Shown: positions 51,927-61,683, counted from the first letter of the stretch. The stretch: 64,000 nt of DNA from Desulfarculaceae bacterium (GCA_021737145.1 JAIPEN010000005.1:62001-126000); one strand, 5' to 3'. Translations and numbers: made by a program. The notes: a model not told the origin generated them from the letters alone.

Positions 51927-52649
51927 CTAGGAAAAAGTGATCTCGCCGTAGTAGTCGGGCACCTGCTCGCGGAAGGAGCGGGCGAAGCGCCGGGGAAAAA
52001 CGACCCGGCGCACGTCGTCCAGGGTGAAGTCCAGGTTGCCGAAGACCCGCCACTCCCGCTCCATGTAGTAGTTCTTGTCGTCGTCCGGGGGCAGGCCCTC
52101 CTCAAAGAACTTCACGAAGCTGAAGAAGTGATAGACCAGAAAGCCGAACAGGTCGGTTATTTCCTGGGCCTCGCGGCGCTGGTTTTCGTCGGTGTCCGCG
52201 TTGGGGCGGCGGCTCTTGTAGGCGTCGTAAAAGGCCCAGAGCTGGTCGTGCTTCTCGTCGAAGTAATCGGCCAGGCTCCTCTCCTTGCCATCCGGGGGAG
52301 GCTTGATCAGGGCGTTGCGGGCCACGTAATAAACCGGGTTGGCTCCCCGCGCGATGAGGAATGCCTTGGGAAAGGCCAGGCCGAAGCGGGAGAACTTGCC
52401 CATGTGGATGCCCAGGTCGGGCACCGGGATGTCGGAAAAGCAGACCACGTTGGACCTATAGGACTCGTTGTCCGAAAACTTCTGGTCAGCCTGGTAGCGC
52501 ACCCCGCCGTCCACGTTTTTGCCCAAGCGCCCGGAACGCATGATCTCCACCAGCAGGTTGAACTGCCGCTCGTGGGCATCGTACTCGTGGCGGAAGCTGC
52601 GCCCCACGAAGTGGGTGAGCTCGTCGCTTACGTAGCGTTGCAGGCTCAC
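51927..52649 (-). CDS. AbiGi-like (putative abortive infection antitoxin family) protein
   Basis: SDELTHFVGRSF...FNLLVEIMRSGRLG...VVCFSDIPVPDLGIHMGKFSRFGLAFPKAFLIARGANPVYYVARNAL; pattern resembles AbiGi family from memory. Confidence 0.55.
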   Translation of the reverse strand: MSLQRYVSDELTHFVGRSFRHEYDAHERQFNLLVEIMRSGRLGKNVDGGVRYQADQKFSDNESYRSNVVCFSDIPVPDLGIHMGKFSRFGLAFPKAFLIARGANPVYYVARNALIKPPPDGKERSLADYFDEKHDQLWAFYDAYKSRRPNADTDENQRREAQEITDLFGFLVYHFFSFVKFFEEGLPPDDDKNYYMEREWRVFGNLDFTLDDVRRVVFPRRFARSFREQVPDYYGEITFS

Positions 52650-52663
52650 GGCCTATCCCTCCC

Positions 52664-54166
52664 CTACTCGGCCAGCCGCCAGCGGGTGCCCTCGGGACCG
52701 TCCTCCAGGAGCACCCCCATGTCGGTGAGCTCGTCGCGGATACGGTCGGCGGCGGCGAAGTCCTTGTCCTTGCGGGCCTGGGTGCGTTGGGCGATGAGCG
52801 CCTCGATCTGGTCCGGGTCGGGCCCGTCGCCCGGAGCCGCGGCGGTGGACTGCAAAAATTCCACCGGGTCCTCGCCCAACAGGCCCAGGCGGGCGCCCAG
52901 GTGGCGCAAGCGGGCCGCGGCCAGGCCCAACAGGGCCTCCTTGGCCGAGGCGGGCTTCATGCCGCCCTTGCCCAGCATGGGTTTTTCCGGGGCGGGCTCG
53001 GGCTCGGCGGCCAGCTTGTTGGTGGTCTTGGCCAGGCTGAACAGGGCCCCCAGGGCGCGGGGGGTGTTGAAGTCGTCGTCCATGGCCGCCTCGAACTCCT
53101 CGGCATGGGCGTCGATCTGCTGCATCCACTCCAGCTCGGAGGGCCTGGTGAGGCGCTGCTTGAGGGGCCTGTCCGCGGGCGGGGCCGCCTCGCGCAGGGC
53201 TATGTAGAGCCGCTCCAGGCCCTGCCCCGCCTCCTTGAGCGCCGCGTCGCTGAAGTCCAGGGGCGAGCGGTAGTGCTTGGACAACAGGAACAGCCTGAGC
53301 ACCTCGGGCTTCACGGTCTTGAGGATGTCGTTCACGGTGAAGAAGTTGCCCAGGGACTTGGACATCTTCTCGTGGTTCACCCGCACGAAGCCGTTGTGAA
53401 TCCAGTAGTGGGCGAACGGCTGGCCGGTGAGGGCCTCGGACTGGGCCACCTCGTTCTCGTGGTGGGGGAACAGGAGGTCCTCGCCCCCGCCGTGGATGTC
53501 GAAGGTGGTGCCCAGGTATTCCTGGCTCATCACCGAGCACTCGATGTGCCAGCCCGGGCGGCCCGGCCCCCAGGGGCTGTCCCAGGAGGGTTCGCCGGGT
53601 TTGGAGCCCTTCCACAGCACGAAGTCCATGGGGTTTTTCTTGCGCTGGTCCACCGCGATGCGGGCCCCGGCCTGCATCTGGTCGATGTCCCGGCCGCTCA
53701 GCTTGCCGTATTCCGCGAAGCTGTCCACCGCGAAAAGCACGTCGCCGCCCTCCACCGGGTAGGCGTGGCCCTTGTCGATGAGGGCCCGCACCGAGTCGAC
53801 GATGCCCTGGATGTGGGCCGTGGCCCGGGGCTCGGTGGTGGCGGGCAGGACGTTTAGCGCCTCCATGGCCGAGGTGAAGGCGTCGATGTTGCGCTGGGTC
53901 AGCTCCCGCCAATCCTCGCCGGTCTCGTTGGCCCGCTTGATGATCTTGTCGTCGATGTCGGTGAAGTTGCGCACATAGGTGACCTTCCACCCCTTGGAGC
54001 GCATGTGGCGGTGGATGGCGTCAAAGGCCACATAGCAGCGGGCGTGGCCGATGTGGGGCTCGTCATACACCGTGACCCCGCAGACGTACATGCTCACCTG
54101 GCCCGGGGTCAGAGGGGTGAACTCTTCCTTTTGGCGAGTCTGGGAATTGTAGATAAACAGAGGCAT
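52664..54166 (-). CDS. cysS: cysteinyl-tRNA synthetase
   Basis: MPLFIYNSQTRQKEEFTPLTPGQVSMYVCGVTVYDEPHIGHAR...; KMSKSLGNFFTV. Confidence 0.96.
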   Translation of the reverse strand: MPLFIYNSQTRQKEEFTPLTPGQVSMYVCGVTVYDEPHIGHARCYVAFDAIHRHMRSKGWKVTYVRNFTDIDDKIIKRANETGEDWRELTQRNIDAFTSAMEALNVLPATTEPRATAHIQGIVDSVRALIDKGHAYPVEGGDVLFAVDSFAEYGKLSGRDIDQMQAGARIAVDQRKKNPMDFVLWKGSKPGEPSWDSPWGPGRPGWHIECSVMSQEYLGTTFDIHGGGEDLLFPHHENEVAQSEALTGQPFAHYWIHNGFVRVNHEKMSKSLGNFFTVNDILKTVKPEVLRLFLLSKHYRSPLDFSDAALKEAGQGLERLYIALREAAPPADRPLKQRLTRPSELEWMQQIDAHAEEFEAAMDDDFNTPRALGALFSLAKTTNKLAAEPEPAPEKPMLGKGGMKPASAKEALLGLAAARLRHLGARLGLLGEDPVEFLQSTAAAPGDGPDPDQIEALIAQRTQARKDKDFAAADRIRDELTDMGVLLEDGPEGTRWRLAE

Positions 54167-54197
54167 TAAATACTCCGTTGTCTCATGATGCGTGGGT

Positions 54198-55364
54198 TCA
54201 CCGTGGCCCAATCTGGGCCGTGGCCCAGGCGGCCATGCCCTCCTCGCGGCCCACGAAGCCCAGGCCCTCGGTGGTGCTGGCCGCCAGGTTCACCTCGCCG
54301 GGCTCCAGGCCCAGGGCCCCGGCCAAACAGGCCCGCATGGCCGGGTAGTGAGGAGCAATCTTGGGCCGCTGGGCCAGCAGGGTGGCGCTGACCTGCAGCG
54401 GCCGCCAGCCCTCCCCGGCCAGGCGCTCCACAACCGCCTTTAGCAGGGCGATGCTGTCCGCCCCGGCATGGGCCGGGTCGGTGTCCGGGAACATCTGGCC
54501 GATGTCCCCCAGGCCGGCTGCGGCCAACAGGGCGTCCATCACCGCGTGGGTGACGACGTCCGCGTCGGAGTGGCCCAAAAGCCCGGCCTCGTGGGCCAGC
54601 TCCACCCCGCCCAGCACCAGGCGGCGGCCCGGCTCCAGGCGGTGGGCGTCGAAACCCTGTCCCACCCGCACTCCGCCTCCCATGAGGCCCCGGGCTAGGG
54701 CCAGGTCCTCGGGGGTGGTGATCTTGAAATTGTCGCGCCCGCCCATGACCAGCCTCACCTCGCCGCCGATGCGCTCCACCAGGCCGGCCTCGTCGGTGGC
54801 GTAATAGCCCTCTTTTTGCGCGGCGGCCAGGGCCTTTTGCAGCAGCTCCCGCGAAAAAACCTGGGGGGTCTGCACCAGCCACAGCTCGGCGCGGTCCAGG
54901 GTGGCGGCCACCGAGCCGTTGGGCCCGGCCTTTTTCACCGTGTCGGCCGCCGGGGCCGCGGCAATGGCCGCCCCGGTCTCTTGGGCCGCCTCCAGCACCC
55001 GCGCGAAGAGCCCGGGCTCGGCCAGGGGACGGGCCGCGTCGTGGATAACCAGCCAAGCGGCCCCCAACTCCACGGCAACGGCCACTCCGGCGGCCACGCT
55101 GTCCTGGCGCTGGGCCCCGCCGGGCACCACCGCCGCCACCTTGGCCAGGCCGTAGGGCGCGACGCACCGCTCCCGGGTGGCCTCCTCCGCCCCTGGCGGG
55201 CAAACCACCACCACCGCCTCCACGGCCTCCGCCTTTTCCAGCGCCATGAGGGTGCGGGTAAGCAGCGGGCGGCCGCCCAGGGAAAGATACTGTTTTGGCC
55301 GGTCTCCGCCCAACCGGGTTCCAGACCCGGCGGCCGGCACCACGGCCACCACCTTGCTCTGCAT
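54198..55364 (-). CDS. ispDF: bifunctional IspD/IspF (MEP cytidylyltransferase / MECDP synthase)
   Basis: VVAVVPAAGSGTRLGGDRPKQYLSLGGRPLL (IspD) fused to VRVGQGFDAHRLEPGRRLVLGGVELAHEAGLLGHSDADVVTHAVMDALLAAAGLGDIGQMFPDTDP (IspF). Confidence 0.95.
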   Translation of the reverse strand: MQSKVVAVVPAAGSGTRLGGDRPKQYLSLGGRPLLTRTLMALEKAEAVEAVVVVCPPGAEEATRERCVAPYGLAKVAAVVPGGAQRQDSVAAGVAVAVELGAAWLVIHDAARPLAEPGLFARVLEAAQETGAAIAAAPAADTVKKAGPNGSVAATLDRAELWLVQTPQVFSRELLQKALAAAQKEGYYATDEAGLVERIGGEVRLVMGGRDNFKITTPEDLALARGLMGGGVRVGQGFDAHRLEPGRRLVLGGVELAHEAGLLGHSDADVVTHAVMDALLAAAGLGDIGQMFPDTDPAHAGADSIALLKAVVERLAGEGWRPLQVSATLLAQRPKIAPHYPAMRACLAGALGLEPGEVNLAASTTEGLGFVGREEGMAAWATAQIGPR

Positions 55365-55431
55365 AAGCGCCTCGCGGGTGCAAACAGCTTAAATTCTAGT
55401 ATCAGGGGACGGTCGGCGCAAGGCCGGGGTG

Positions 55432-57246
55432 CTATTCGGGGCTCATGCGCTTGCTGACTTCCTGGTGATAGGCGGCGGTGACCTCGTCGTGGTCCAGTAT
55501 GCCCAGGATGTGCTGGCGGCCCTGTTTGAGCTCGACCACCGGCAACTGGCCGTAGCCGGAGTTCAGGAACTTGAGCAGGGCGTCGTACAGGCTTTCGTCG
55601 AGGCTCAGGCTCACCGGCGCGGTGCACAGCTCGCCCACCACCACCAGATCGCGCAGGGAGTCCTCGAAGAGCACGGTGCGCACGTTGGTGAGCGACAAGA
55701 GCCCCAGGAGCGAGCCGTCCTCGCCGGTGACCGGGAACACGGTCTGGCCGCTGGTGGCCACCGCCTTTTGCAGCCCAGCGAAACGGGTGGAGGCGGGCAG
55801 GGCCAAAAAGGGCTTGTCCGGCTGGAAGATCTGGGCCACGGTCACCTCTTCCATGACGTTGACCGTCAGCTCATCTTCGTGGGCCGGGGACTGGAACTTG
55901 TTGGCAACCTGCTTTTCGTAAATGGAGCTTCCCCGGTTGAACAGGATGGCGATGACCGACACCAGCATCAGGGGAGGCAGCAGGGCGTAGGACTGGGTCA
56001 TCTCGGTGACCATGATCAGGGCGCCCAGGGGAGCCTTGGCCGCGCCCGAGAAAAAGGCGGCCATGCCCACCAGCACGTAGGCCCCGGGGTGGGTGACCAC
56101 CTCGGGAAAGAGCATTTGCCCCACCTGGCCCACCACCCCGCCGATCATGCCGCCGATGAACAGGGTGGGGCCGAAGACCCCGCCGCTGCCCCCGGAGCCG
56201 ATGGTAAGGCTGGTGGTGGCGATCTTGGCCGTGGCGGCCAGGGCCATGATCAGCAGGCTGAGCTGGCCGTAGATGGCCATTTGCAGATAACCGTAGCCCC
56301 CGCCGATGGCCTGGGGGATGAACAGGGCGATGAGCCCCACACCCAACCCGCCGATCATGGGGCGGAAATGCTTGGGGATGCTCAGGCGGCGGAAGGCGTC
56401 GCGGGTGCCGTAGAAGACCTTGACGTAAAGCCCGCCGACGGGCGCGCAGACCAGGCCCAGCACCGCGTAGATGAGAAGCTCGCGGGGGTCGTGGGCCACG
56501 AAGCCCGCCGGGGTGGCGAAGATGGGGTCAAAGCCGAAGACAAAGGTGAACATGGAAAAGGCGATCACCGAGCTGATCACGCAGGGGATGATGGCTTCGC
56601 TCTCGAAGTCCTCGCGGTAGAGCACCTCCACCGAGGTGATGGCCGCGCCCAGGGGGGCCCGGAAGATGGCCCCCAGGCCGCCGGCGCAGCCCGAGAGCAT
56701 GAAGATGCGCCGCTCCTGGGTGCTGAGCTTCAATATGCGCGAAACCCAGGAGCCGAAGCCGGCCCCGATCTGGGCGATGGGCCCCTCCCGGCCGGCCGAG
56801 CCTCCGGTGGCCAGGGTCACGATGGAGGCGAAAGATTTAACAAATGGCACCCGGGTGCGGATAATGCCCTTGAGGTTGTGGAAGGCCGCGATCATGGCGT
56901 CCATGCCGTGACCCTCGGCCTCGGGGGCGAAGGTGTAGACCACCAGGCCGGAGATGAGCCCGCCTATGGCCGGGATAATAAACAACAACCAGGGGCGGTA
57001 GGGCGTGGTGGTCACCAGGTGCACCAGCTGCTCGCCGGCCGGCTCCGGGGCCGGCGCGCCGGCCAGGTAGCCCAGACAGAACCAGCGGGCCCACTCCAGG
57101 GCCAGGAAAAAGGCGATGGCACCCAGGCCGGAAACCACCCCGATAAGCACACTTATGGCTATGCGCCGGGAGGCGTCCTGGCGATAGAAGGTCACCATGT
57201 CGGCGAGCTTGAATATGGTGCGGCGGGCGCGGTCCGCGGATTTCAT
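55432..57246 (-). CDS. ClC-family chloride channel with C-terminal CBS domains
   Basis: GGSAGREGPIAQIGAGFGS; GSGGSGGVFGPTLFIGGMIGG; CBS tandem at C-terminus. Confidence 0.93.
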   Translation of the reverse strand: MKSADRARRTIFKLADMVTFYRQDASRRIAISVLIGVVSGLGAIAFFLALEWARWFCLGYLAGAPAPEPAGEQLVHLVTTTPYRPWLLFIIPAIGGLISGLVVYTFAPEAEGHGMDAMIAAFHNLKGIIRTRVPFVKSFASIVTLATGGSAGREGPIAQIGAGFGSWVSRILKLSTQERRIFMLSGCAGGLGAIFRAPLGAAITSVEVLYREDFESEAIIPCVISSVIAFSMFTFVFGFDPIFATPAGFVAHDPRELLIYAVLGLVCAPVGGLYVKVFYGTRDAFRRLSIPKHFRPMIGGLGVGLIALFIPQAIGGGYGYLQMAIYGQLSLLIMALAATAKIATTSLTIGSGGSGGVFGPTLFIGGMIGGVVGQVGQMLFPEVVTHPGAYVLVGMAAFFSGAAKAPLGALIMVTEMTQSYALLPPLMLVSVIAILFNRGSSIYEKQVANKFQSPAHEDELTVNVMEEVTVAQIFQPDKPFLALPASTRFAGLQKAVATSGQTVFPVTGEDGSLLGLLSLTNVRTVLFEDSLRDLVVVGELCTAPVSLSLDESLYDALLKFLNSGYGQLPVVELKQGRQHILGILDHDEVTAAYHQEVSKRMSPE

Positions 57247-57411
57247 TAGCCTAGCCTTTCCGGCTGCGGGGCGGTACGGCGCAAAAAATACCAGCGCAGG
57301 GGTATATGTCAATGTTGTGACTGTCCAAACCTGACTATTGCCAAGGCAACCCCTGGTGGTTAAGGTGTTTTAAGTCGTTAACCTCAGCGGTGTTTTCCAA
57401 GGAGACCCGAA

Positions 57412-58101
57412 ATGGCCAAAGCCACGGTTTTGGTGGTCGAGGACGAAAAAGACATAATCGACGTGGTCGATTTCAACCTGCAACAGGCCGGCTACCGCGT
57501 GCTAAAGGCCACTGACGGGGCCGAGGGCCTGCGCCTGGCCAAGGACCAATCCCCGGATATGGTGGTTCTCGACCTGATGCTCCCGGCCATGGACGGCAAA
57601 GAGGTCTGCCGCCGCCTGAAACAGGGCGAGGCCACCCGCGACATACCTGTGCTCATGCTAACCGCCCTGGCCAGCGAGACCGACCGCATCATCGGCTTTG
57701 AGATCGGGGCGGACGATTATCTGACCAAACCCTTCAGCCCCCGCGAGCTGGTGCTCAGGGTGCAGGCCATCTTGCGCCGCAGCCAGGAGCCCACCGGCGA
57801 CGAGGCCCCCCTCAACCTGACCGGTTTGACCATCGACCCCTCCCGCCACGTGGCCCTGGCCGGCGAGCAGGAGCTGGACCTGACGGCCACCGAGTTCAAG
57901 CTGCTGCACTATCTGGCGGCCCACGCCGGCAAGGTGCAGACCCGCGAGGTGCTCTTGTCGCGGGTGTGGGGCTATGCCTACGAGGGCTACGCCCGCACCG
58001 TGGACACCCATGTGCGCCGTTTGCGCAAGAAGCTGGGCCCCCTGGCCGAACGCATCGAAACGGTGCGGGGCATCGGATACCGGTTCCGAGAAGAACAGTG
58101 A
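57412..58101 (+). CDS. winged-helix response regulator (PhoB/OmpR family)
   Basis: MAKATVLVVEDEKDIIDVVDFNLQQAGYRVL...VLDLMLPAMDGKEVCRRLK...; C-terminal wHTH TREVLLSRVWGYAYEGYARTVDTHVRRLRKKLG. Confidence 0.93.
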   Translation: MAKATVLVVEDEKDIIDVVDFNLQQAGYRVLKATDGAEGLRLAKDQSPDMVVLDLMLPAMDGKEVCRRLKQGEATRDIPVLMLTALASETDRIIGFEIGADDYLTKPFSPRELVLRVQAILRRSQEPTGDEAPLNLTGLTIDPSRHVALAGEQELDLTATEFKLLHYLAAHAGKVQTREVLLSRVWGYAYEGYARTVDTHVRRLRKKLGPLAERIETVRGIGYRFREEQ

Positions 58102-59909
58102 AGCTGCGTCTATCCTTCCAAGGCCGCATCCTGGGCGGCTGCTTGGTGGTGGTGGTCTGCACCCTCATCTTCGTGGCCGTGCTCATGGAGCGCTCCCTGG
58201 GCAGCCAGATGGTGCAGCAGGTGCGCTCGACCATGCAGCACGAGATACTCACGGTGCGCGAGGTGGTGCGCGACCGCTGGCGTCCCGGCGAGGGCATTCA
58301 GGCCGGCGACAAGCTGGCCGACCGTCTGGGGCGCATCGTGGGCGCCCGGGTCACCCTGATCACCCCGGCCGGCAAGGTGCTGGGCGACAGCCAGGTGCCC
58401 CGGGGCGAGGTGCCGGAGATGGCGAACCACTCCGACCGGCCCGAGATCATCGCGGCCCTCAAGGACGGGGAGGGCTCCTCGGTGCGCTACAGCTCCACCC
58501 TGGGCCTGGACCTGATGTACGTGGCCACCCGCCTGGAGACCCCGGAGGGCCGGAAGCTAATCCTGCGCCTGGCCCTGCCCCTTTCCCAGGTGGAAAAGAC
58601 CATCGGACAGACCCGCAACCTGGTGCTGGGGGCCATTTTCCTGGGGGTGCTGCTCAGCATCGGGGTGGCCTATCTGGTGGCCCGCAGCCTGAGCAAGCCG
58701 GTGCAGCAGCTAACCCGCACCGCGGCCAGCATCGCCGAGGGCGACCTCTCCCGCCGCTTCACCCGCTACCCCAGCCACGAGATCGGCGATTTGGGCCGCG
58801 CCTTTGACCAGATGGCCGACCATCTGCAACGCACCATCGACGACATCACCACCTCCCGCGACCTCCTGGAGGCCATCCTCAGGGGCATGGTGGAGGGGGT
58901 GCTGGTCACCGATCCCCAGGGATACGTGCTGGTGGCCAACCGGGCCCTGAAAAAGATGCTCGACCTGGAGTCGGTGCCCGTGGGCCGCCTGCCCTCGGAG
59001 ATAATCCGCAACGCCGACCTGCTGGAGGCCCTGGACGAGGTGCGGGCCGGCCGGGAGTACGTTTCCCGCGAGTTCTCCACCCTGGGGGACCCGCCGAGCC
59101 ATCTGGAGGCCCATGTGGTGCGCATGACCGGCGACACCGCCGGGGCGGGCCTGGTGTGCGTGTTGCACGACATAACCGAGCGCAAACGCCTGGAAAAGAC
59201 CCGGCGGGACTTCGTGGCCAACGTGTCCCACGAGCTGCGCACCCCCCTGACCGCGGTGCGGGGCGCGGCCGAAACCCTCATCGACGGTGCCCTGGATTCG
59301 CCCCAGTACGCCCGCCACTTCGCCGAGCTGATCCTCAGGCAGAACCGGCGCCTGGAGCGCCTGGTGCAAGACCTGATGGAGCTGGCCAGCCTGGAGTCCG
59401 GGCAGTCGCCGCCCCGCCGCCGCCGCATCGAGGCCCTGGAGCTGGCCGACTCGGTGATGGAGGCGGTGCTCGACCTGGCCGAGGCCCGGGGGGTGGAGCT
59501 GGGGCGCAGCCTGCCCCGGGAGCCCCTGGTCTTTCAGGCCGACGCCCGCCAGGTGGAGCAGGCCATGCTCAACCTGGTGGACAACGCCATCAAGTACACC
59601 GGCCAAGGGGGCAAGGTGACTTTGTCCATCGCGGTGGAGGACCGGGAGGTGGTGCTCAGCGTGAGCGACACCGGGCCGGGCATACCGGCCGAGCACCTGC
59701 CCCGCCTGTTCGAGCGCTTCTACCGGGTGGACACCAACCGCTCCCGGGAGATGGGCGGCACCGGCCTGGGCCTGGCCATAGTCAAGCACGTGGCCCTGGT
59801 GCATCAAGGGCGGGTGGATGTGGAGAGCGTACCGGGCCAGGGCTCCACCTTCCGCCTGGTGCTGCCCCTGGTGGAGCCGCCCTCGGGCGAGGGCGAGGAG
59901 ACGGCATGA
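58098..59909 (+). CDS. sensor histidine kinase (PhoR-like, HAMP-PAS-HisKA-HATPase)
   Basis: GTG start overlapping RR stop; FVANVSHELRTPLTAVRGAAETL; LVDNAIKYTGQGGKVTL; GTGLGLAIVKHV. Confidence 0.93.
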   Translation: MKLRLSFQGRILGGCLVVVVCTLIFVAVLMERSLGSQMVQQVRSTMQHEILTVREVVRDRWRPGEGIQAGDKLADRLGRIVGARVTLITPAGKVLGDSQVPRGEVPEMANHSDRPEIIAALKDGEGSSVRYSSTLGLDLMYVATRLETPEGRKLILRLALPLSQVEKTIGQTRNLVLGAIFLGVLLSIGVAYLVARSLSKPVQQLTRTAASIAEGDLSRRFTRYPSHEIGDLGRAFDQMADHLQRTIDDITTSRDLLEAILRGMVEGVLVTDPQGYVLVANRALKKMLDLESVPVGRLPSEIIRNADLLEALDEVRAGREYVSREFSTLGDPPSHLEAHVVRMTGDTAGAGLVCVLHDITERKRLEKTRRDFVANVSHELRTPLTAVRGAAETLIDGALDSPQYARHFAELILRQNRRLERLVQDLMELASLESGQSPPRRRRIEALELADSVMEAVLDLAEARGVELGRSLPREPLVFQADARQVEQAMLNLVDNAIKYTGQGGKVTLSIAVEDREVVLSVSDTGPGIPAEHLPRLFERFYRVDTNRSREMGGTGLGLAIVKHVALVHQGRVDVESVPGQGSTFRLVLPLVEPPSGEGEETA

Positions 59910-60352
59910 GCCAAGAAGGCAAAAAACGCATCCTTTTTCTGTGCACCGGCAACTCCTGCCGTAGCCAGATGGCCGAGGCGCTGGTAAATCACCTGCGGGG
60001 AGACCATTACCAGGCGCTTTCGGCCGGGGTGGCTCCCCACGGGCTGGACGCCCGGGCGGTGAAGGCCATGGCCGAGCTGGGCCTGGACATCTCGGGCAAC
60101 CGATCCAAGGACACCAGCGAATTCCTGGATCAAGAGTTCGACTACATCGTCACGGTGTGCGACAATGCCCGCGAGAACTGCCCCTTTTTCCCCGGCGCGG
60201 CCCAGCGGGTGCACGCCGGCTTCCCGGACCCGCCCTATCTGGCCGCCGGGGCCAAGAGCGAGGAGGAAGCCATGGCCCACTACCGCCGGGTGCGCGACGA
60301 AATCAAGGCCTTTGTGGAGGCCATGCCCGCCTCATTACAGCGGGAAAGTTAG
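59906..60352 (+). CDS. arsenate reductase ArsC / low-molecular-weight phosphatase family
   Basis: KRILFLCTGNSCRSQMAEALVNHLRGDHYQALSAGVAPHGLDARAVKAMAELGLDISGNRSKDTSEF; ATGA overlap with kinase. Confidence 0.9.
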   Translation: MSQEGKKRILFLCTGNSCRSQMAEALVNHLRGDHYQALSAGVAPHGLDARAVKAMAELGLDISGNRSKDTSEFLDQEFDYIVTVCDNARENCPFFPGAAQRVHAGFPDPPYLAAGAKSEEEAMAHYRRVRDEIKAFVEAMPASLQRES

Positions 60353-60373
60353 CCCGCCGCCCAGCGGCGAGGC

Positions 60374-61423
60374 ATGGAACCGGCCATGGCATCGCCCCTG
60401 AGCATAGGCATAACCCGCGACGACCGCTTTCTCGCGCACCAGACCGGCCTGTCCCACCCCGAGGCCCCGGCCCGCCTGGCCGCGGTGTACCGCATGCTGG
60501 ATTACGAGTTCGCGGCGGTGTTTGCCGAGCGCACTCCCCAGCCGGCCACCCTGGAGCAGGTGGAGGCCCTGCACACCCCTGATTATCTGCGCATGCTCCT
60601 GGCCACCGCCCGGCGGCGCTTCACCAACCTGGCCGCCGACACCACGGCCAGCTCCTATAGCTGCTACACCGCCTTTTTGGCCGCCGGAGGCTGCTTGGGC
60701 GCGGCCCAGGACGTGCTGGAGGGCCGTTATCAGGCCGGGCTGGCCCTGGTGCGCCCGCCGGGCCACCATGCCCAGGCGGACAAGGCCCAAGGCTTCTGCA
60801 TCCTGAACAACCTGGGCATAACCGCCCTGGAGCTGATCAAGCAGGGGCTGAAGCGCATCCTGATCGTGGACTGGGACCTGCACCACGGCGACGGGCTTCA
60901 GCGGATTTTTTACGACTCGCCCCAGGTCCTTTATTTTTCCAGCCACCACCATCACTCCTATCCCCACACCGGGGGCTGGGAGGAGGCCGGCGCCGGCCAG
61001 GGCGCGGGATACACCGTGAACCTGTGCCTACCGCCCGGCTCGGACGACAACGACGTGGTCACCCTGTACCGCGAGCTGCTGCCCCAGGTGGTGGAGCGCT
61101 ATCAGCCCCAGGTGATCCTGGTGTCGGCCGGGTTCGACGGCCAGCGCGACGACCCCCTGAGCAACATGTCCATGAGCCGGGCGGGCTACGCCGCCTTGGC
61201 CGCTCTGCTGGCCGATTTGGGGCCCCTGGGCGGCGGAGCTCCCTTGATGCTGGCCCTGGAAGGCGGCTACGACCCGGACCAACTGGCCGCCTGCATCCGG
61301 TCGGTGCTCTTGGCCCTGCTGGGCGAGCAGACCATGCTGGAGCGGGCCGGCAGCGAGCGCGGCGCCGAAATGGCCGAGCAGGCCCGGGCGGTGCACCGCG
61401 CCTACAAGGTGTGGGTGGACTAG
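60374..61423 (+). CDS. histone deacetylase family protein
   Basis: LSHPEAPARLAAVYRML...LVRPPGHHAQADKAQGFCILNNLGI...IVDWDLHHGDGLQRIFYDSPQVLYFSSHHHHSYP. Confidence 0.93.
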   Translation: MEPAMASPLSIGITRDDRFLAHQTGLSHPEAPARLAAVYRMLDYEFAAVFAERTPQPATLEQVEALHTPDYLRMLLATARRRFTNLAADTTASSYSCYTAFLAAGGCLGAAQDVLEGRYQAGLALVRPPGHHAQADKAQGFCILNNLGITALELIKQGLKRILIVDWDLHHGDGLQRIFYDSPQVLYFSSHHHHSYPHTGGWEEAGAGQGAGYTVNLCLPPGSDDNDVVTLYRELLPQVVERYQPQVILVSAGFDGQRDDPLSNMSMSRAGYAALAALLADLGPLGGGAPLMLALEGGYDPDQLAACIRSVLLALLGEQTMLERAGSERGAEMAEQARAVHRAYKVWVD

Positions 61424-61537
61424 CCTGGATATTCCGTGAGGGTTGGGTGGCAAAAGGTAAGGTAAAAAATCCATGCAGGTCTTTATGAGATTCGCTTTCG
61501 GCTTTTTGAAAAATGCCTCATCGCCAGGCCCGGCACA

Positions 61538-61643
61538 GCCAGCCACCGGCAGACAAGGCGTCTGGCTAGCGAGGGCCGAAGGCGTAGCCCAAGCTACGTC
61601 AAGGCCCGCGCGCGGCCAGCAACACCGTATGGCGGTGGCTGGC
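61538..61643. repeat. nested inverted-repeat intergenic element (candidate dispersed repeat / structured RNA)
   Basis: GCCAGCCACCG (61538-61548) / CGGTGGCTGGC (61633-61643) outer arms; nested CTGGC/GCCAG, GGGCC/GGCCC and CGTAGC-ccaa-GCTACG (61583-61598). Confidence 0.6.
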
Positions 61644-61683
61644 GAAGCCGGACGCACGGCCCTCATGGGATATACAGGCTAAA

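Noticed and set aside
55429-57249. 606-aa plus-strand ORF exactly opposite the ClC channel
   Set aside because: Shadow frame rich in H/G/D/Q; the ClC selectivity-filter motifs are on the minus strand.
57355-57400. GGTTAA...TTAACC dyad upstream of the PhoB-like regulator as a Pho box
   Set aside because: Arms are only 6 bp and it does not show the tandem direct-repeat structure expected of a pho box; too weak to report as a feature.
61473-61682. 69-aa ORF in the HDAC-acyl-CoA synthetase intergenic region
   Set aside because: Coincides with the nested inverted-repeat element; no codon-usage or domain support.
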